Shown: positions 1-8,720 of the stretch, piece by piece | Layout: each line of letters opens with the position of its first letter | Numbering within the stretch: the first letter of the stretch is position 1 | Assembly (NCBI GenBank): GCA_020635135.1 | Contig: JACKAJ010000017.1 | Location: 42,632-106,631, forward strand | Source: Halobacteriovoraceae bacterium | GTDB taxonomy: Bacteria > Bdellovibrionota > Bacteriovoracia > Bacteriovoracales > Bacteriovoracaceae | Length of the DNA stretch: 64,000 nt | Reading direction: 5' to 3' | Position numbers and translations under genes: made by a program | Notes under the pieces: generated by a model | What the model was told of the DNA's origin: nothing | Databases searched by the model: none | The model's input: only the letters and a program-made list of their open reading frames with translations

Positions 1-2
1 AA

Positions 3-236
3 AATATTGATGTCATGGAAGCCACTTTTTTCTTGAAATTTGATAACGGAAACTACAAATATTTCGCTGAAACTTTAGTTCATTACTACGATGGATCTGA
101 AGAAGTTTGTATTGTCACTGTTGGAGAAGGGCAGTACACCATTCTCGGGTCAAATGTTCTTCTCAAAGATATTAATACGACTGCTGAAATCGAACTTTAC
201 GAAGACGGTAAAATCGGTGTTAGCTTTACAAAATAA
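3..236 (+). CDS. C-terminal end of an unknown protein (5' partial)
   Basis: The reading frame is open from the left edge of the window to a stop at 234-236, so this is probably the last 77 residues of a longer protein. The first ATG inside the frame is at 15, but no Shine-Dalgarno can be seen before it. The visible part alternates short hydrophobic and acidic stretches (for example VCIVTVGEGQ and AEIELYEDGKIGVSF), which suggests a beta-rich C-terminal domain. I do not recognise the family. It ends 40 bases before a strong hairpin that terminates both this gene and the convergent flgE. Confidence 0.55.
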   Translation, partial: NIDVMEATFFLKFDNGNYKYFAETLVHYYDGSEEVCIVTVGEGQYTILGSNVLLKDINTTAEIELYEDGKIGVSFTK

Positions 237-276
237 AAACTCGACTCTCTTATCAACTCGACATTCCAAAAGGAAA

Positions 277-298
277 AAGGGCCGCGAATGCGGCCCTT
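277..298. terminator. Bidirectional intrinsic terminator between the first gene and flgE
   Basis: The hairpin GGGCCGC-GAAT-GCGGCCC (279-296) is perfect. It is flanked by A residues on the left and T-rich sequence on the right, so it can work on both strands. It sits between the converging 3' ends of the partial gene and flgE. Confidence 0.85.
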
Positions 299-311
299 AA
301 TTTATGAAAGA

Positions 312-1592
312 TTATCTCTTAATACCGAGAAGTTCTTGCAGCATTTGATCAGCTGTTGTGATCGTTCTGGTGTTCGCTTGGAAGTTTCTCTGAGCGTTCA
401 TCAGGTTAATGAACTCGTCAGCAACATCCACGTTTGAAAGCTCGAGCGACTTCGAAAGAACGTTTCCACGCCCATCAAAGTTCGGCTTTCCGACGGCAGC
501 TTGTCCAGATTTCCGCGTCTCTTTAAAGAGGTTGCGGCCCATTTTCATCAATGCTTCTGTATTTTCAAACTTCGCCACGGCAATTTGAGCGAGATCTTTC
601 GTCGTCCCATTGTCGTATGAAGCTGTGAGAATACCGTTGTCATTGAACGAAAGGCTGGCAAGAGTCGCAGCTGAATGTCCATCTTGTGTGTGTCTCGAAA
701 TACTCGATCTCGATCCATACTGAGTGGCTGCATTCATTCCATTTCCACCTTCTGCAATCGTTGCACCAAAGTTGAACTTAACTTTTTGATCTGGCTTCGC
801 TCCTTTATTGAAGTTAAAAGAGTTTTCATCTTCTGTAACTTCTTGGAGAAGACCGCGATCGTTGAACATAATCGTCCCACGGCCCATTTCCACCATTTTC
901 CCTACTTCTCCACCTTCTGCGTCTTTACCATCAACCGCTGCATGGTATTGCCATTTGTTGTTATCGACTTTATTGAAATAGAGATGAATAAGTCTCTCTG
1001 TCCCAACATTATCGAAAACTGTAACTGAAGATTGATAGGTTGAAGTTTTTTCTGGATCTTCAATGTTAAATTCTTTATTGGTATCACGTGAATCCAGATT
1101 CATCATAATCTTAACTTGCTTGGTTGATTTTGCTGGAACAGTCGTTGCTCCCAGTTTAATCGCCCCAAGTTTGTTTGTGACCTGTCCTTCATCATCAACT
1201 TGAAAACCGAGAACTTTTTCTTCATCAGCGGTGATCATGTTTCCTTCTTTATCGAATCTAAAAGTTCCATCACGAGTATAGCCACGACCATACTTAGAAT
1301 CGATAACAAAGAATCCTTGACCATGGATTGCCAAGTCTGTGATGTTGTCAGTTCTGTTAATAGAACCTTGTGTGAACAACGGAGTTACGTGGGCAAGTTT
1401 TGTCCCTGAACCAATTTGATCTCCTCCATCAATCCCTTTCAAGGATTTAGATAGAAGATCTTGAAATTCGGCCCGGGAGGACTTGTAACCAAACGTCCCT
1501 GCGTTGGCAATGTTATCACCGATGACGCTCATACTCTGACCAGCAGCCTTCAAACCGGTAATACCAATGTTAAATGAGCTTAATACACCCAT
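312..1592 (-). CDS. flgE: Flagellar hook protein FlgE
   Basis: FlgE polymerises into the extracellular hook that joins the basal-body rod to the filament. The N-terminal rod/hook motif is clear (SFNIGITGLKAAGQ, then DNIANAGTFGYK), as is the matching C-terminal helix (VDVADEFINLMNAQRNFQAN). The frame extends to 1619, but AGGAGG lies seven bases before the ATG at 1590-1592, so I chose that start (426 residues). The length is normal for a simple hook protein. It is the last gene of the long minus-strand flagellar cluster and ends just before a strong terminator. There is a gap of about 90 bases between it and the gene upstream. Confidence 0.95.
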   Translation of the reverse strand: MGVLSSFNIGITGLKAAGQSMSVIGDNIANAGTFGYKSSRAEFQDLLSKSLKGIDGGDQIGSGTKLAHVTPLFTQGSINRTDNITDLAIHGQGFFVIDSKYGRGYTRDGTFRFDKEGNMITADEEKVLGFQVDDEGQVTNKLGAIKLGATTVPAKSTKQVKIMMNLDSRDTNKEFNIEDPEKTSTYQSSVTVFDNVGTERLIHLYFNKVDNNKWQYHAAVDGKDAEGGEVGKMVEMGRGTIMFNDRGLLQEVTEDENSFNFNKGAKPDQKVKFNFGATIAEGGNGMNAATQYGSRSSISRHTQDGHSAATLASLSFNDNGILTASYDNGTTKDLAQIAVAKFENTEALMKMGRNLFKETRKSGQAAVGKPNFDGRGNVLSKSLELSNVDVADEFINLMNAQRNFQANTRTITTADQMLQELLGIKR

Positions 1593-1681
1593 AGACATCC
1601 CTCCTAGATGTGTAGTCACCTCATACTAAAGACAACTACTTCGCGGAGAGGCTCCCTTGCGGACCAGCCTCAACCAATTGT

Positions 1682-2086
1682 TTACATAAAAATTGTCGAA
1701 TCAATATTTGTTACAACATTACTTTCTAAATTGTTCTTATCCAGTGCTGTCACCACAGTGTTCGTGCTTAAATCCATAATATAAGCTGCTTTATCTGTAA
1801 TGATGAGCGAATCGCGGCCTCCTTTTGTTTTCAATATATCTGAAGCCTTTTTAAGTTTTAAAAATTCTCCAGAATCGATATCAATATTTCTTTCCATCAA
1901 TCTCTTTGTTGCATGTTTTGAAACTTTGATTTCATTTTCAATTTCTTTTTCACGAAAATGATTTTTAAGTATCTGCTCAAATTCTTCTCGTTTCTCAGGA
2001 GCAATATTTTGCTTTTTCGCCTGAGAGATATCTTCTTTTCTCTGAGGCTGGTGATTTTTTAAAATTCGAGTCAATTCAGGAGACAT
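1682..2086 (-). CDS. Flagellar operon protein of the TIGR02530 type
   Basis: This 134-residue protein has a lysine/glutamate-rich N-terminal half and a conserved C-terminal half with SKHATKRLMERNI, GGRDSLIITDKAAYIMD and NTVVTALD. These motifs match the small 'flagellar operon protein' family (TIGR02530) that sits between flgD and flgE in spirochaetes, Firmicutes and some Deltaproteobacteria. Its biochemical role is not established as far as I know; a role in hook assembly is inferred from the conserved position. The start codon overlaps the flgD stop by one base, so translation is probably coupled. Confidence 0.8.
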   Translation of the reverse strand: MSPELTRILKNHQPQRKEDISQAKKQNIAPEKREEFEQILKNHFREKEIENEIKVSKHATKRLMERNIDIDSGEFLKLKKASDILKTKGGRDSLIITDKAAYIMDLSTNTVVTALDKNNLESNVVTNIDSTIFM

Positions 2087-2934
2087 TAATGCATCTCCTT
2101 TGCTTGCCCTTGAGCCATTTCTTTAAACTTTTGGATATTAGCCTTAGGGGTTTCTAACTTATTATTCGCTTCTTTTGGAATATGAAAACTTACGACATCT
2201 CGCATGTTAATTTTTCTTGAGCCAATATCGAAGATAGGCTCATTGCTGGTTGGATCAAAGGCTACTGATTGAACAATTCCCTCATCGCGTGTTTGAGTTT
2301 TGATAGGCATGGCCGACTCATCCCAAGCAAGAACAGCAATTTTATAAATTCCCGCTGGAGATTCAAAATTATCCATCGCCATACCATCCCAAGTGAGTTC
2401 ATGTGTTCCAGCACCCATATCTTGAAGTTTAATTTCGTTAGCAATGTTATTTTTACTATCGAGAATTCTAACAAGAACTTGCTTAGCTTTTTTATCGAGA
2501 CTGAAGTGAATATTCTTATCTTCACCATCTTTTTTCAATTCAATAGTATTTCCGTCAGCAACGACACTTTTCCCAACAAAACTTGCTGCCAAAAATTTCT
2601 TTTCAATACTGGCATTGGTATTCATGTCATCAAATTTTTTGTTCATTGTTGTCAATTGCTCAAGTTGTGAAAACTGAGCGAGATCAGCAGCAAACTTATT
2701 TTGATCCATTGGTTTGAGAGGATCTTGATTTTGTAACTGATAAGTTAGCATTTTTAAGAACTCGTCCTTTCCAACTTTATTATGAGGTGTTCTTTTAACA
2801 ATATCTTTTCCAATTTTTTTACCTGAAATCTTTTCAATAATCTGCTCACGTGATTTCTCATTGGGATCTTTCGTCATTCCCACATTTCTCAATTGGCTCT
2901 GAATATCAGATACGGGAGCTCCTATTTTAGGCAT
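2086..2934 (-). CDS. flgD: Flagellar hook-capping (scaffold) protein FlgD
   Basis: FlgD caps the growing hook and is needed for FlgE assembly. The conserved N-terminal core is present at about residues 53-95 (DEFLKMLTYQLQNQDPLKPM, then FAADLAQFSQLEQL). The FlgD Ig-like/tudor C-terminal region follows, with GAGTHELTWDGMAMD around residue 180. The first 50 residues are a lysine-rich extension. At 282 residues it is somewhat longer than the enterobacterial protein (about 230). It overlaps fliK by one base and the downstream small gene by one base. Confidence 0.95.
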   Translation of the reverse strand: MPKIGAPVSDIQSQLRNVGMTKDPNEKSREQIIEKISGKKIGKDIVKRTPHNKVGKDEFLKMLTYQLQNQDPLKPMDQNKFAADLAQFSQLEQLTTMNKKFDDMNTNASIEKKFLAASFVGKSVVADGNTIELKKDGEDKNIHFSLDKKAKQVLVRILDSKNNIANEIKLQDMGAGTHELTWDGMAMDNFESPAGIYKIAVLAWDESAMPIKTQTRDEGIVQSVAFDPTSNEPIFDIGSRKINMRDVVSFHIPKEANNKLETPKANIQKFKEMAQGQAKEMH

Positions 2935-4454
2935 TAGGCAGCCTCCCTTTGTTCAAATTCACGCCAAAGTTCACGTCTTCTTTGAGAATCTTGTTGGTGC
3001 TGATGTTGCCCAGACTGCTGCTCCCCACGAGGCTGATTTCCTTGCTGGAAAAAATTATTGCTAGAAAAATTCCAAGACTTTTCACTGCTTGAATGAGTGA
3101 CATTAAATTCAGTTACTTGAATTCCCGATTTTTGAAGGGCATCAATTATTTTTGTCTTATGGCCTTCAAAAAATTCAAATCCTTCAGGTCTCTGCGATCT
3201 TACCTGAAGTGAAATATTGTCTTTATCGAGTTTTTTCACATCAAAAAAGAGGGTTCCCAGCTTATCGTCAACAACATTAAGTTGAATGGATTCATTTTCT
3301 ACTGGAATATTTTGTTTTAGATAATTGATAATTTTATTACTGACATCAAGACTTGAATCATTTTCTTTTATAAGTATTTCATGAACTTTTTCGTCTTGAG
3401 CAATCGACTTTCCTAACTTGCCCAAACCAAGTGCACCAAGTCCCATCAATGGAGTCGAATCCTTTTTCCCCATTTGTTCATGATTACTGGCTTCTAAGAT
3501 CTCATGAGATTGCTGAAATTGGTTCTGTCCTTTCTTCACTTCCATGATTTCTGTTGCGGAAGGGCTGGTTCTTCTTGCGATGAAAGAATCATTATCAATG
3601 ATTTTATTCTGATAAGTTTTAAAACCTTCCATCTTTTTTAAGTTATCTTTGGAGAAATTCTTTAATATTTTCGCCTCAGAATTTTTCTCTAGAGGATTAT
3701 TCATACCACTTAGATCTTTTTGATTATTCTCGACCATTCTCAACATAGGAGCTTTTTGTTGCTCCATAGAAAAATCCCCTTGGATTTCTTTTTGAGTTAA
3801 GTTTATTGGACTTCTAAGTTTTGAAACTTCTTTTTGACTAAAAACAGAATTTATCGGTTCTCGGCTTTCAAAAATATTTTCCAGTTTAGGATTTTTAGAA
3901 TCAATTTCTTTATTCGAAAGTATATTTTCGAGTTCACTTCCTCTTTTATTCAGTTGAGTCTTTTTAACATCACTATGATTAAATTCATCAACCTGACTAT
4001 CGATAACTTGATCACTCCGAGCTTCTTTGAGAAGACCTTCGATTTCTTTTGAAGGGGATTTGAAAATATTTTTCTTTTGATTAGGCTGAATCGCTTCGCT
4101 AAGATCTCTCGATTTTTGACTTTCCGCTAGTATCGCTTTTTCACCTGAGCCTTGAATCAAGTTTTTAGATAGAGCTTTCTTGATTTCTTGTTCACCGAGC
4201 TCCTCTACTTTTTGATTTTCACTTAACAATTGTTTTAGCTCGAGATCAAAAGCTTTTGGATCAACCGCTCCTTCCCCAGCTACTCCAGGCATTCCTGGAC
4301 GCGAGACACCGACTTCACTAAGAGGACCTATTTGTTTTGTTAGAGGCTGAGAAAGCATCTTGAGAACATCAGGGTTCACTTCTTTTTGACCAAGAGAACT
4401 GGCCACAGAATTACCTTGAGATTGAATAGGGGTTGTGTTTACAACGCGCAGCAT
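2934..4454 (-). CDS. fliK: Flagellar hook-length control protein FliK
   Basis: FliK is the secreted ruler that sets hook length and switches the export specificity. The first 370 residues are low-complexity and rich in K, E, Q, S and N, as expected for the extended ruler. The C-terminal Flg_hook domain lies at about residues 380-470 (ESIQLNVVDDKLGTLFFDVK, then NISLQVRSQRPEGFEFF). The tail is rich in Q, H and R. Its order between a MotE-like gene and flgD supports the call, since the N-terminal part has little sequence conservation. The stop overlaps the flgD start. Confidence 0.9.
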   Translation of the reverse strand: MLRVVNTTPIQSQGNSVASSLGQKEVNPDVLKMLSQPLTKQIGPLSEVGVSRPGMPGVAGEGAVDPKAFDLELKQLLSENQKVEELGEQEIKKALSKNLIQGSGEKAILAESQKSRDLSEAIQPNQKKNIFKSPSKEIEGLLKEARSDQVIDSQVDEFNHSDVKKTQLNKRGSELENILSNKEIDSKNPKLENIFESREPINSVFSQKEVSKLRSPINLTQKEIQGDFSMEQQKAPMLRMVENNQKDLSGMNNPLEKNSEAKILKNFSKDNLKKMEGFKTYQNKIIDNDSFIARRTSPSATEIMEVKKGQNQFQQSHEILEASNHEQMGKKDSTPLMGLGALGLGKLGKSIAQDEKVHEILIKENDSSLDVSNKIINYLKQNIPVENESIQLNVVDDKLGTLFFDVKKLDKDNISLQVRSQRPEGFEFFEGHKTKIIDALQKSGIQVTEFNVTHSSSEKSWNFSSNNFFQQGNQPRGEQQSGQHQHQQDSQRRRELWREFEQREAA

Positions 4455-4460
4455 ACTCTT

Positions 4461-5003
4461 CTATTTTTTCATATTTAAGAAGAGTTTTTGAAGCTCGGCA
4501 GACTTTTCCTTACTTAAAAGGTTGAATATTTTTGAGGCCTTGGTTGTATCGAGTTTTGATAAAATTTTAACAGCAATATCAGAGTCTTGAACTGTAATAA
4601 GGTCAGCTGCTTTAGCTGGTTTCATATTAGCAATAACCTCAACCATTTGCTTAACCCGTTGGTCTCGTTCTTGATTATTTTTGTCAATACAAGCGATGAA
4701 GTTACTTTGTCTTTGTTCAAATTCTGCAATTTTTCTTTCAAAGTCTTGAACACTGTTATTAAGTTTTTCCTCTCTCTGCTTGATGGTTTCTTCTCTTTGA
4801 TCAAGCTCTTTTTCTCTTTTAAGAATTTCTCTCGTTAATTCTGCAACGCTTTTCTTTTTGATGCGATCAACTTCTTTGAGAACTCTTTCATTCACTTTTT
4901 TATTAAATTCCTCTTCTTTTTGAGCATCAGTCATCTCTTTATTTTCTTCATTCGCATGAACAAGAATTCCTGAAAGGAATATTAATACTAATAATTTCTT
5001 CAT
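4461..5003 (-). CDS. MotE-like flagellar chaperone with MgtE_N domain
   Basis: The protein has a signal peptide (MKKLLVLIFLSGILVHA), a long charged coiled coil (about residues 22-110), and a C-terminal MgtE N-terminal-type domain at about 112-178 (MKPAKAADLI, AVKILSKLDTTKASKIFNLL). This layout matches MotE, a periplasmic chaperone for the motor/stator protein MotC in rhizobia, and the FliJ-adjacent MgtE_N proteins of other bacteria. Function here is inferred from architecture and position between fliJ and fliK. It overlaps the fliJ stop by four bases. Confidence 0.75.
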   Translation of the reverse strand: MKKLLVLIFLSGILVHANEENKEMTDAQKEEEFNKKVNERVLKEVDRIKKKSVAELTREILKREKELDQREETIKQREEKLNNSVQDFERKIAEFEQRQSNFIACIDKNNQERDQRVKQMVEVIANMKPAKAADLITVQDSDIAVKILSKLDTTKASKIFNLLSKEKSAELQKLFLNMKK

Positions 5004-5455
5004 AACTCTTCTCCCTTAAAGTAAAAGCTACGAATTTTATTCAGCTCTTCAATCTTTTCATTTTCTTTTTTAACGACCATCTTCTTATATTTTATTAAAT
5101 CTTTCTCTCTTAGCTTTTCAAGAACTTTAATCTCATTCTCTTTCGCCGCTATCTTCCTTTGAATTTCATGGACACTAAATTGTTTTATTTCGATTTCTGA
5201 TTCGTGGAGACCAATATTAAACCTTTTAGCCTGGACCAATTCCGGGGTGTATTGGGCCATCGCTGCAAACTGCCCTTGAGCTAATTCAGTATTGGCCTTA
5301 TCGAGAGTATAGCGAATCTGTCCCTGGTCATAGCTAATTTGTCTTTTATGTTCTTCTATATTTTTCATAATCGCTGCCAGCTGAAACTCTAGGTTTTTCA
5401 TTTCAGCTTTTTTTATATTTAGCAATGTCCCTAATCGAAATTTAAATTTTTTCAT
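5000..5455 (-). CDS. fliJ: Flagellar export protein FliJ
   Basis: FliJ is a small coiled-coil component that fits into the FliI ATPase ring and couples it to the export gate. The 151-residue sequence is almost entirely heptad-like helix from about residue 10 to 140, and starts with the typical KFKFRLGTLLNIKKAEMK. It overlaps fliI by four bases and the MotE-like gene by four bases, as in other flagellar operons. Sequence conservation in the family is low, so gene order carries much of the evidence. Confidence 0.85.
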   Translation of the reverse strand: MKKFKFRLGTLLNIKKAEMKNLEFQLAAIMKNIEEHKRQISYDQGQIRYTLDKANTELAQGQFAAMAQYTPELVQAKRFNIGLHESEIEIKQFSVHEIQRKIAAKENEIKVLEKLREKDLIKYKKMVVKKENEKIEELNKIRSFYFKGEEL

Positions 5456-6861
5456 GCTAATTTAGCCTGCAATCCTTCCCCTTTGTCTTGATCGCTATTT
5501 TCTTCAAAGAGCTCAGGGTTGACTGCCTTTTCTGCTTTGCGAGCAATTTCAATCATATGATCAAAAAGGTCTTCAAAACTTACTTCTTCATCGATTGATT
5601 GTTTCAATAAGTAGTTCATATCTTCAAAAATTGAGATCGCTTTATCAATTCTCGGGTTCGAACCTTTTGCATAAGCCCCAACATTGATGAGGTCTTCCGA
5701 TTCAATATAGGCTGAATAAAGATCCTTCAAATAAGAAGCCACCACATTGTGCTCTCTCGATGCGACGGCCGTCATAACCCGCGATATCGATTGAAGAATA
5801 TCGATTGCGGGGTAATGATTTTTAGAAGCAAGCTCTCTCGAGAGGATGATGTGACCATCTGAAATGGAACGAACAGCATCAGTGATGGGTTCATCAAAAT
5901 CTCCCCCTTCAACAAGAACAGTATAAATTCCCGTTATACTTCCCTTTCTTTTTTTATTTCCAGCTCGCTCCATTAATTTCGGAAGTTTTGCAAAGACACT
6001 TGGGCCGTAACCTTTTGGACCAGGAGGTTCACCTACACTCATTCCAATTTCTCTCATAGCCATCGCAAATCGTGTGATAGAATCCACCATCAATAAAACA
6101 TCTTTTCCACGATCACAAAAATATTCGGCAATACTGGTTGCTGTATAGGCAGCCTTCACACGCATTAATGCTGAAGTGTCTGAAGTAGAAACAACGACAA
6201 TCGTGTTTTTCATTCCTTCTTCACCAAGTTCTCTTTCAATGAACTCCACAACTTCTCTTCCCCGCTCACCGACCAGAGCAATCACATTGATATCCGCTGA
6301 GGTGTTTTGCGTGATCATTCCCATGAGAACAGACTTCCCCACTCCTGAACCGGCCATTATAGCAATCCTCTGACCTTTTCCAACAGTATTAAAACAATCT
6401 ATAGCTTTTATTCCTGTCGAAAGCGATTCAGATATAGGTTCTCTCTCGAGAGGGTTGAGAGGGTTTTGATAAATATATTTTTTGCTTGCAAGTGTTTGAT
6501 CAATGTCGCCTTTTCCATCAATGGGTTTTCCATTAAAATCGACGACTCTTCCAATCATTTCATCGGAAATACAAATATGTGTGACATTTTCACGGAGATA
6601 AACTTTGGTGTTGCTGTTAACGTTAGAAAGCTCATTATAGGGCATGACGTAGCAGTAATCCCCTTTTAAGCCAACAACTTCTCCCAGTGTCGTCATGTGA
6701 TCATCGCATACGAATTCGACACAAGAACCGATCGAGGCATTTTTCAAGAAAACTTTATAGGCTAGTCCTTGATTACCAACAACCTTTCCAACTAAATGAT
6801 AAGGTAAGTGATGGTCAGCTAAATGCTTAATTCTTTGAAATTCACTATCCAGCGTTTTCAT
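5452..6861 (-). CDS. fliI: Flagellum-specific export ATPase FliI
   Basis: FliI is the hexameric ATPase that drives flagellar type III export. It has the Walker A loop GSGVGKS near residue 172, the Walker B segment VLLMVDSITRFAMAMREIG, and the FliI/YscN signature GEPPGPKGYGPSVFAKLP. Length is typical (469 residues). The frame can be read from a TTG at 6876, but the ATG at 6861 has AGG seven bases upstream, so I prefer it. It overlaps the fliH end by 17 bases and fliJ by four. Confidence 0.95.
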   Translation of the reverse strand: MKTLDSEFQRIKHLADHHLPYHLVGKVVGNQGLAYKVFLKNASIGSCVEFVCDDHMTTLGEVVGLKGDYCYVMPYNELSNVNSNTKVYLRENVTHICISDEMIGRVVDFNGKPIDGKGDIDQTLASKKYIYQNPLNPLEREPISESLSTGIKAIDCFNTVGKGQRIAIMAGSGVGKSVLMGMITQNTSADINVIALVGERGREVVEFIERELGEEGMKNTIVVVSTSDTSALMRVKAAYTATSIAEYFCDRGKDVLLMVDSITRFAMAMREIGMSVGEPPGPKGYGPSVFAKLPKLMERAGNKKRKGSITGIYTVLVEGGDFDEPITDAVRSISDGHIILSRELASKNHYPAIDILQSISRVMTAVASREHNVVASYLKDLYSAYIESEDLINVGAYAKGSNPRIDKAISIFEDMNYLLKQSIDEEVSFEDLFDHMIEIARKAEKAVNPELFEENSDQDKGEGLQAKLA

Positions 6862-7663
6862 TTCTAACCTGATCAAAAATTTCGTCTAAAATTTCAAACT
6901 TTTTTTCAAGTGTTGAATCAATAATCATCTTATCTGATTCTATTCTTAGACCTTTATATTGAGAATGCAGGTTTTTTGAGACTTGATAATTTTGTAAGAT
7001 TCCAACATTATCTTTTATTTTCTCTATGATTTCACTGTAGTGAGAATAACTTTCTTCATCAAACGTAATTTTTAAATTCTTAAATGAATCAACTTCGTTT
7101 AACAACTTCTCAAAGACCTTAATTATATACTCATCATTTTTAGAATCTTCATAAATCATCCACTTTGTAAGATCATTGACCAAATGAAGGATCGAATCTT
7201 TATAGTTTTCAATAATTTCTTCTTGTTTCCCTTTAATTTCTTGGAAAAAATTTTCAAGCAAATCAATTTTTTGTTGATATTCTGTTTTTAACTTTTCCTC
7301 CCACTCTCTGAGAGCGATACTTTTACCTTCTTCATAACCTTTTTCACTAGCCTGTTTTTTCTCTTGATCTAATATCAAGTCAAGTTCTCCCTTTACTTTC
7401 TCACTAATCATCTTATCTTGGTATTTGTCGATCTCTCTGTGTTCTCGAACGATACCTTCAATTCTAAAACCTTTTTCATGAGCTTTACGTAATTCTGATT
7501 CGGGATTGATATGATTCTTTCTTTTCTCAATTTCAGGATGTTTTTTAGAATCTAAATTTTCGAACTCATATTTGATAACGTTTTCAGCATCAGTATTCGA
7601 AAAATTCTGAAAAGCATATTCTTGTATATCAAATTTGACACTGTCATTCTTTTTTATCGTCAT
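6845..7663 (-). CDS. fliH: Flagellar assembly protein FliH
   Basis: FliH regulates FliI and tethers it to the C ring. The 272-residue protein has a charged, disordered N-terminal third, then a long helix with glycine/alanine spacing (HEKGFRIEGI, EKGYEEGKSIALREWEEKL), and a C-terminal FliH/HrpE-like domain from about residue 150. The primary sequence is poorly conserved, and the position between fliG and fliI makes the call firm. Confidence 0.85.
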   Translation of the reverse strand: MTIKKNDSVKFDIQEYAFQNFSNTDAENVIKYEFENLDSKKHPEIEKRKNHINPESELRKAHEKGFRIEGIVREHREIDKYQDKMISEKVKGELDLILDQEKKQASEKGYEEGKSIALREWEEKLKTEYQQKIDLLENFFQEIKGKQEEIIENYKDSILHLVNDLTKWMIYEDSKNDEYIIKVFEKLLNEVDSFKNLKITFDEESYSHYSEIIEKIKDNVGILQNYQVSKNLHSQYKGLRIESDKMIIDSTLEKKFEILDEIFDQVRNENAG

Positions 7664-7678
7664 CTCATTTCCTCAAGA

Positions 7679-8710
7679 TTAAACCATTGTCTCTCCATCA
7701 CCACCTCTCGAGACAATAGCCTTACCTTTCGCTTCAAGATCTTTGATGATAAGAATAATTTCTTGCTGAGCTTTCTCAACATCACTCAGTTTAATAGGCC
7801 CAAGAGCATCCAAGTCTTCTTTCAACAATGAAGCTGCTCTTGTCGACATATTTCCAAAAAGTTTCGATTTAACTTCTTCAGGTGCTGTTTTAAGAGAAAT
7901 AACAAGTTTTTGGTTATCCACAACTTTGAGAAGCTCTTGAATCCCATTATTATCCACATAGACGATATCTTCGTAGACAAACATGAGTTTTCTGATTTCT
8001 TCAGCAAGTTCAGGATCTTTTTCTTCAACTCGCCCCATAACACTTTTTTCTGTCGTTTTGTCCATCATGTTGAGCATTTCAGCAATAGGTTGGACTCCTC
8101 CGATTTGATTAGTATCAATAGATCCAAGTATTGAAAGTTCAGTCTTCAAGACGTCATCGAGTTGAACAATAAGTTCAGGAGACACGAAGTCTAAGTTCGC
8201 AATCCTCAAGACGACTTCTGCCTGTAAAGCATCTGGTAATCTTCTGATAACATCAACTTTTCTATCAGTGTTTAAATGCGCAACAATCAAGGCGATTGTC
8301 TGCGGATGTTCGTTAACTAAAAAGTTAGAAAGTGTTCGAGTATCGACCATCTCCAATGATTCGAGAGTTTTGGCGGCCCCCACTTCAACAACTTGACCAA
8401 GAATTTGTTTGGCGCGGTCCTCACCAAGAGTGGAAAGAATAAAATCTTTTCCTTTGTTTTCTGAGAAGAGTAATTCTTCATCCTCGTTCAGAGAAGAATA
8501 AAAATCTTCAAGAATTCTCTTCACCATCCAAATTGGAACTTTTGTGACATTGGCCATGGCATTGACCAACTTTTTAACGTCATTATCTTTCATGTGTTTG
8601 AAGATAAGTTTAGTCGCACTATAACCTAAAGTACTAAGAAGAATAGATGCACGATCCTGGCCACTCAGTAGAGCGTATTCAACATCGGGATCAACTGTTC
8701 CTTTAACCAT
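7679..8710 (-). CDS. fliG: Flagellar motor switch protein FliG
   Basis: FliG forms the rotor ring that meets the stators and also binds FliF. Three domains are visible: the N-terminal FliF-binding domain (about 10-110), the middle armadillo domain with EHPQTIALIVAHL (about 133-145), and the C-terminal torque domain with ELAEEIRKLMFVYEDI and a charged helix around residues 235-300. Length of 343 is standard. GAGAGGA lies just before the ATG. It follows fliF with a ten-base gap. Confidence 0.95.
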   Translation of the reverse strand: MVKGTVDPDVEYALLSGQDRASILLSTLGYSATKLIFKHMKDNDVKKLVNAMANVTKVPIWMVKRILEDFYSSLNEDEELLFSENKGKDFILSTLGEDRAKQILGQVVEVGAAKTLESLEMVDTRTLSNFLVNEHPQTIALIVAHLNTDRKVDVIRRLPDALQAEVVLRIANLDFVSPELIVQLDDVLKTELSILGSIDTNQIGGVQPIAEMLNMMDKTTEKSVMGRVEEKDPELAEEIRKLMFVYEDIVYVDNNGIQELLKVVDNQKLVISLKTAPEEVKSKLFGNMSTRAASLLKEDLDALGPIKLSDVEKAQQEIILIIKDLEAKGKAIVSRGGDGETMV

Positions 8711-8720
8711 ATAGTCCTCT

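Noticed and set aside
91..300. 69-codon plus-strand ORF overlapping the partial first gene
   Set aside because: It runs through the terminator hairpin, while the other frame stops before it.
2269..2670. 133-codon plus-strand ORF opposite flgD
   Set aside because: flgD is certain on the other strand, and this frame is a shadow with no Shine-Dalgarno.
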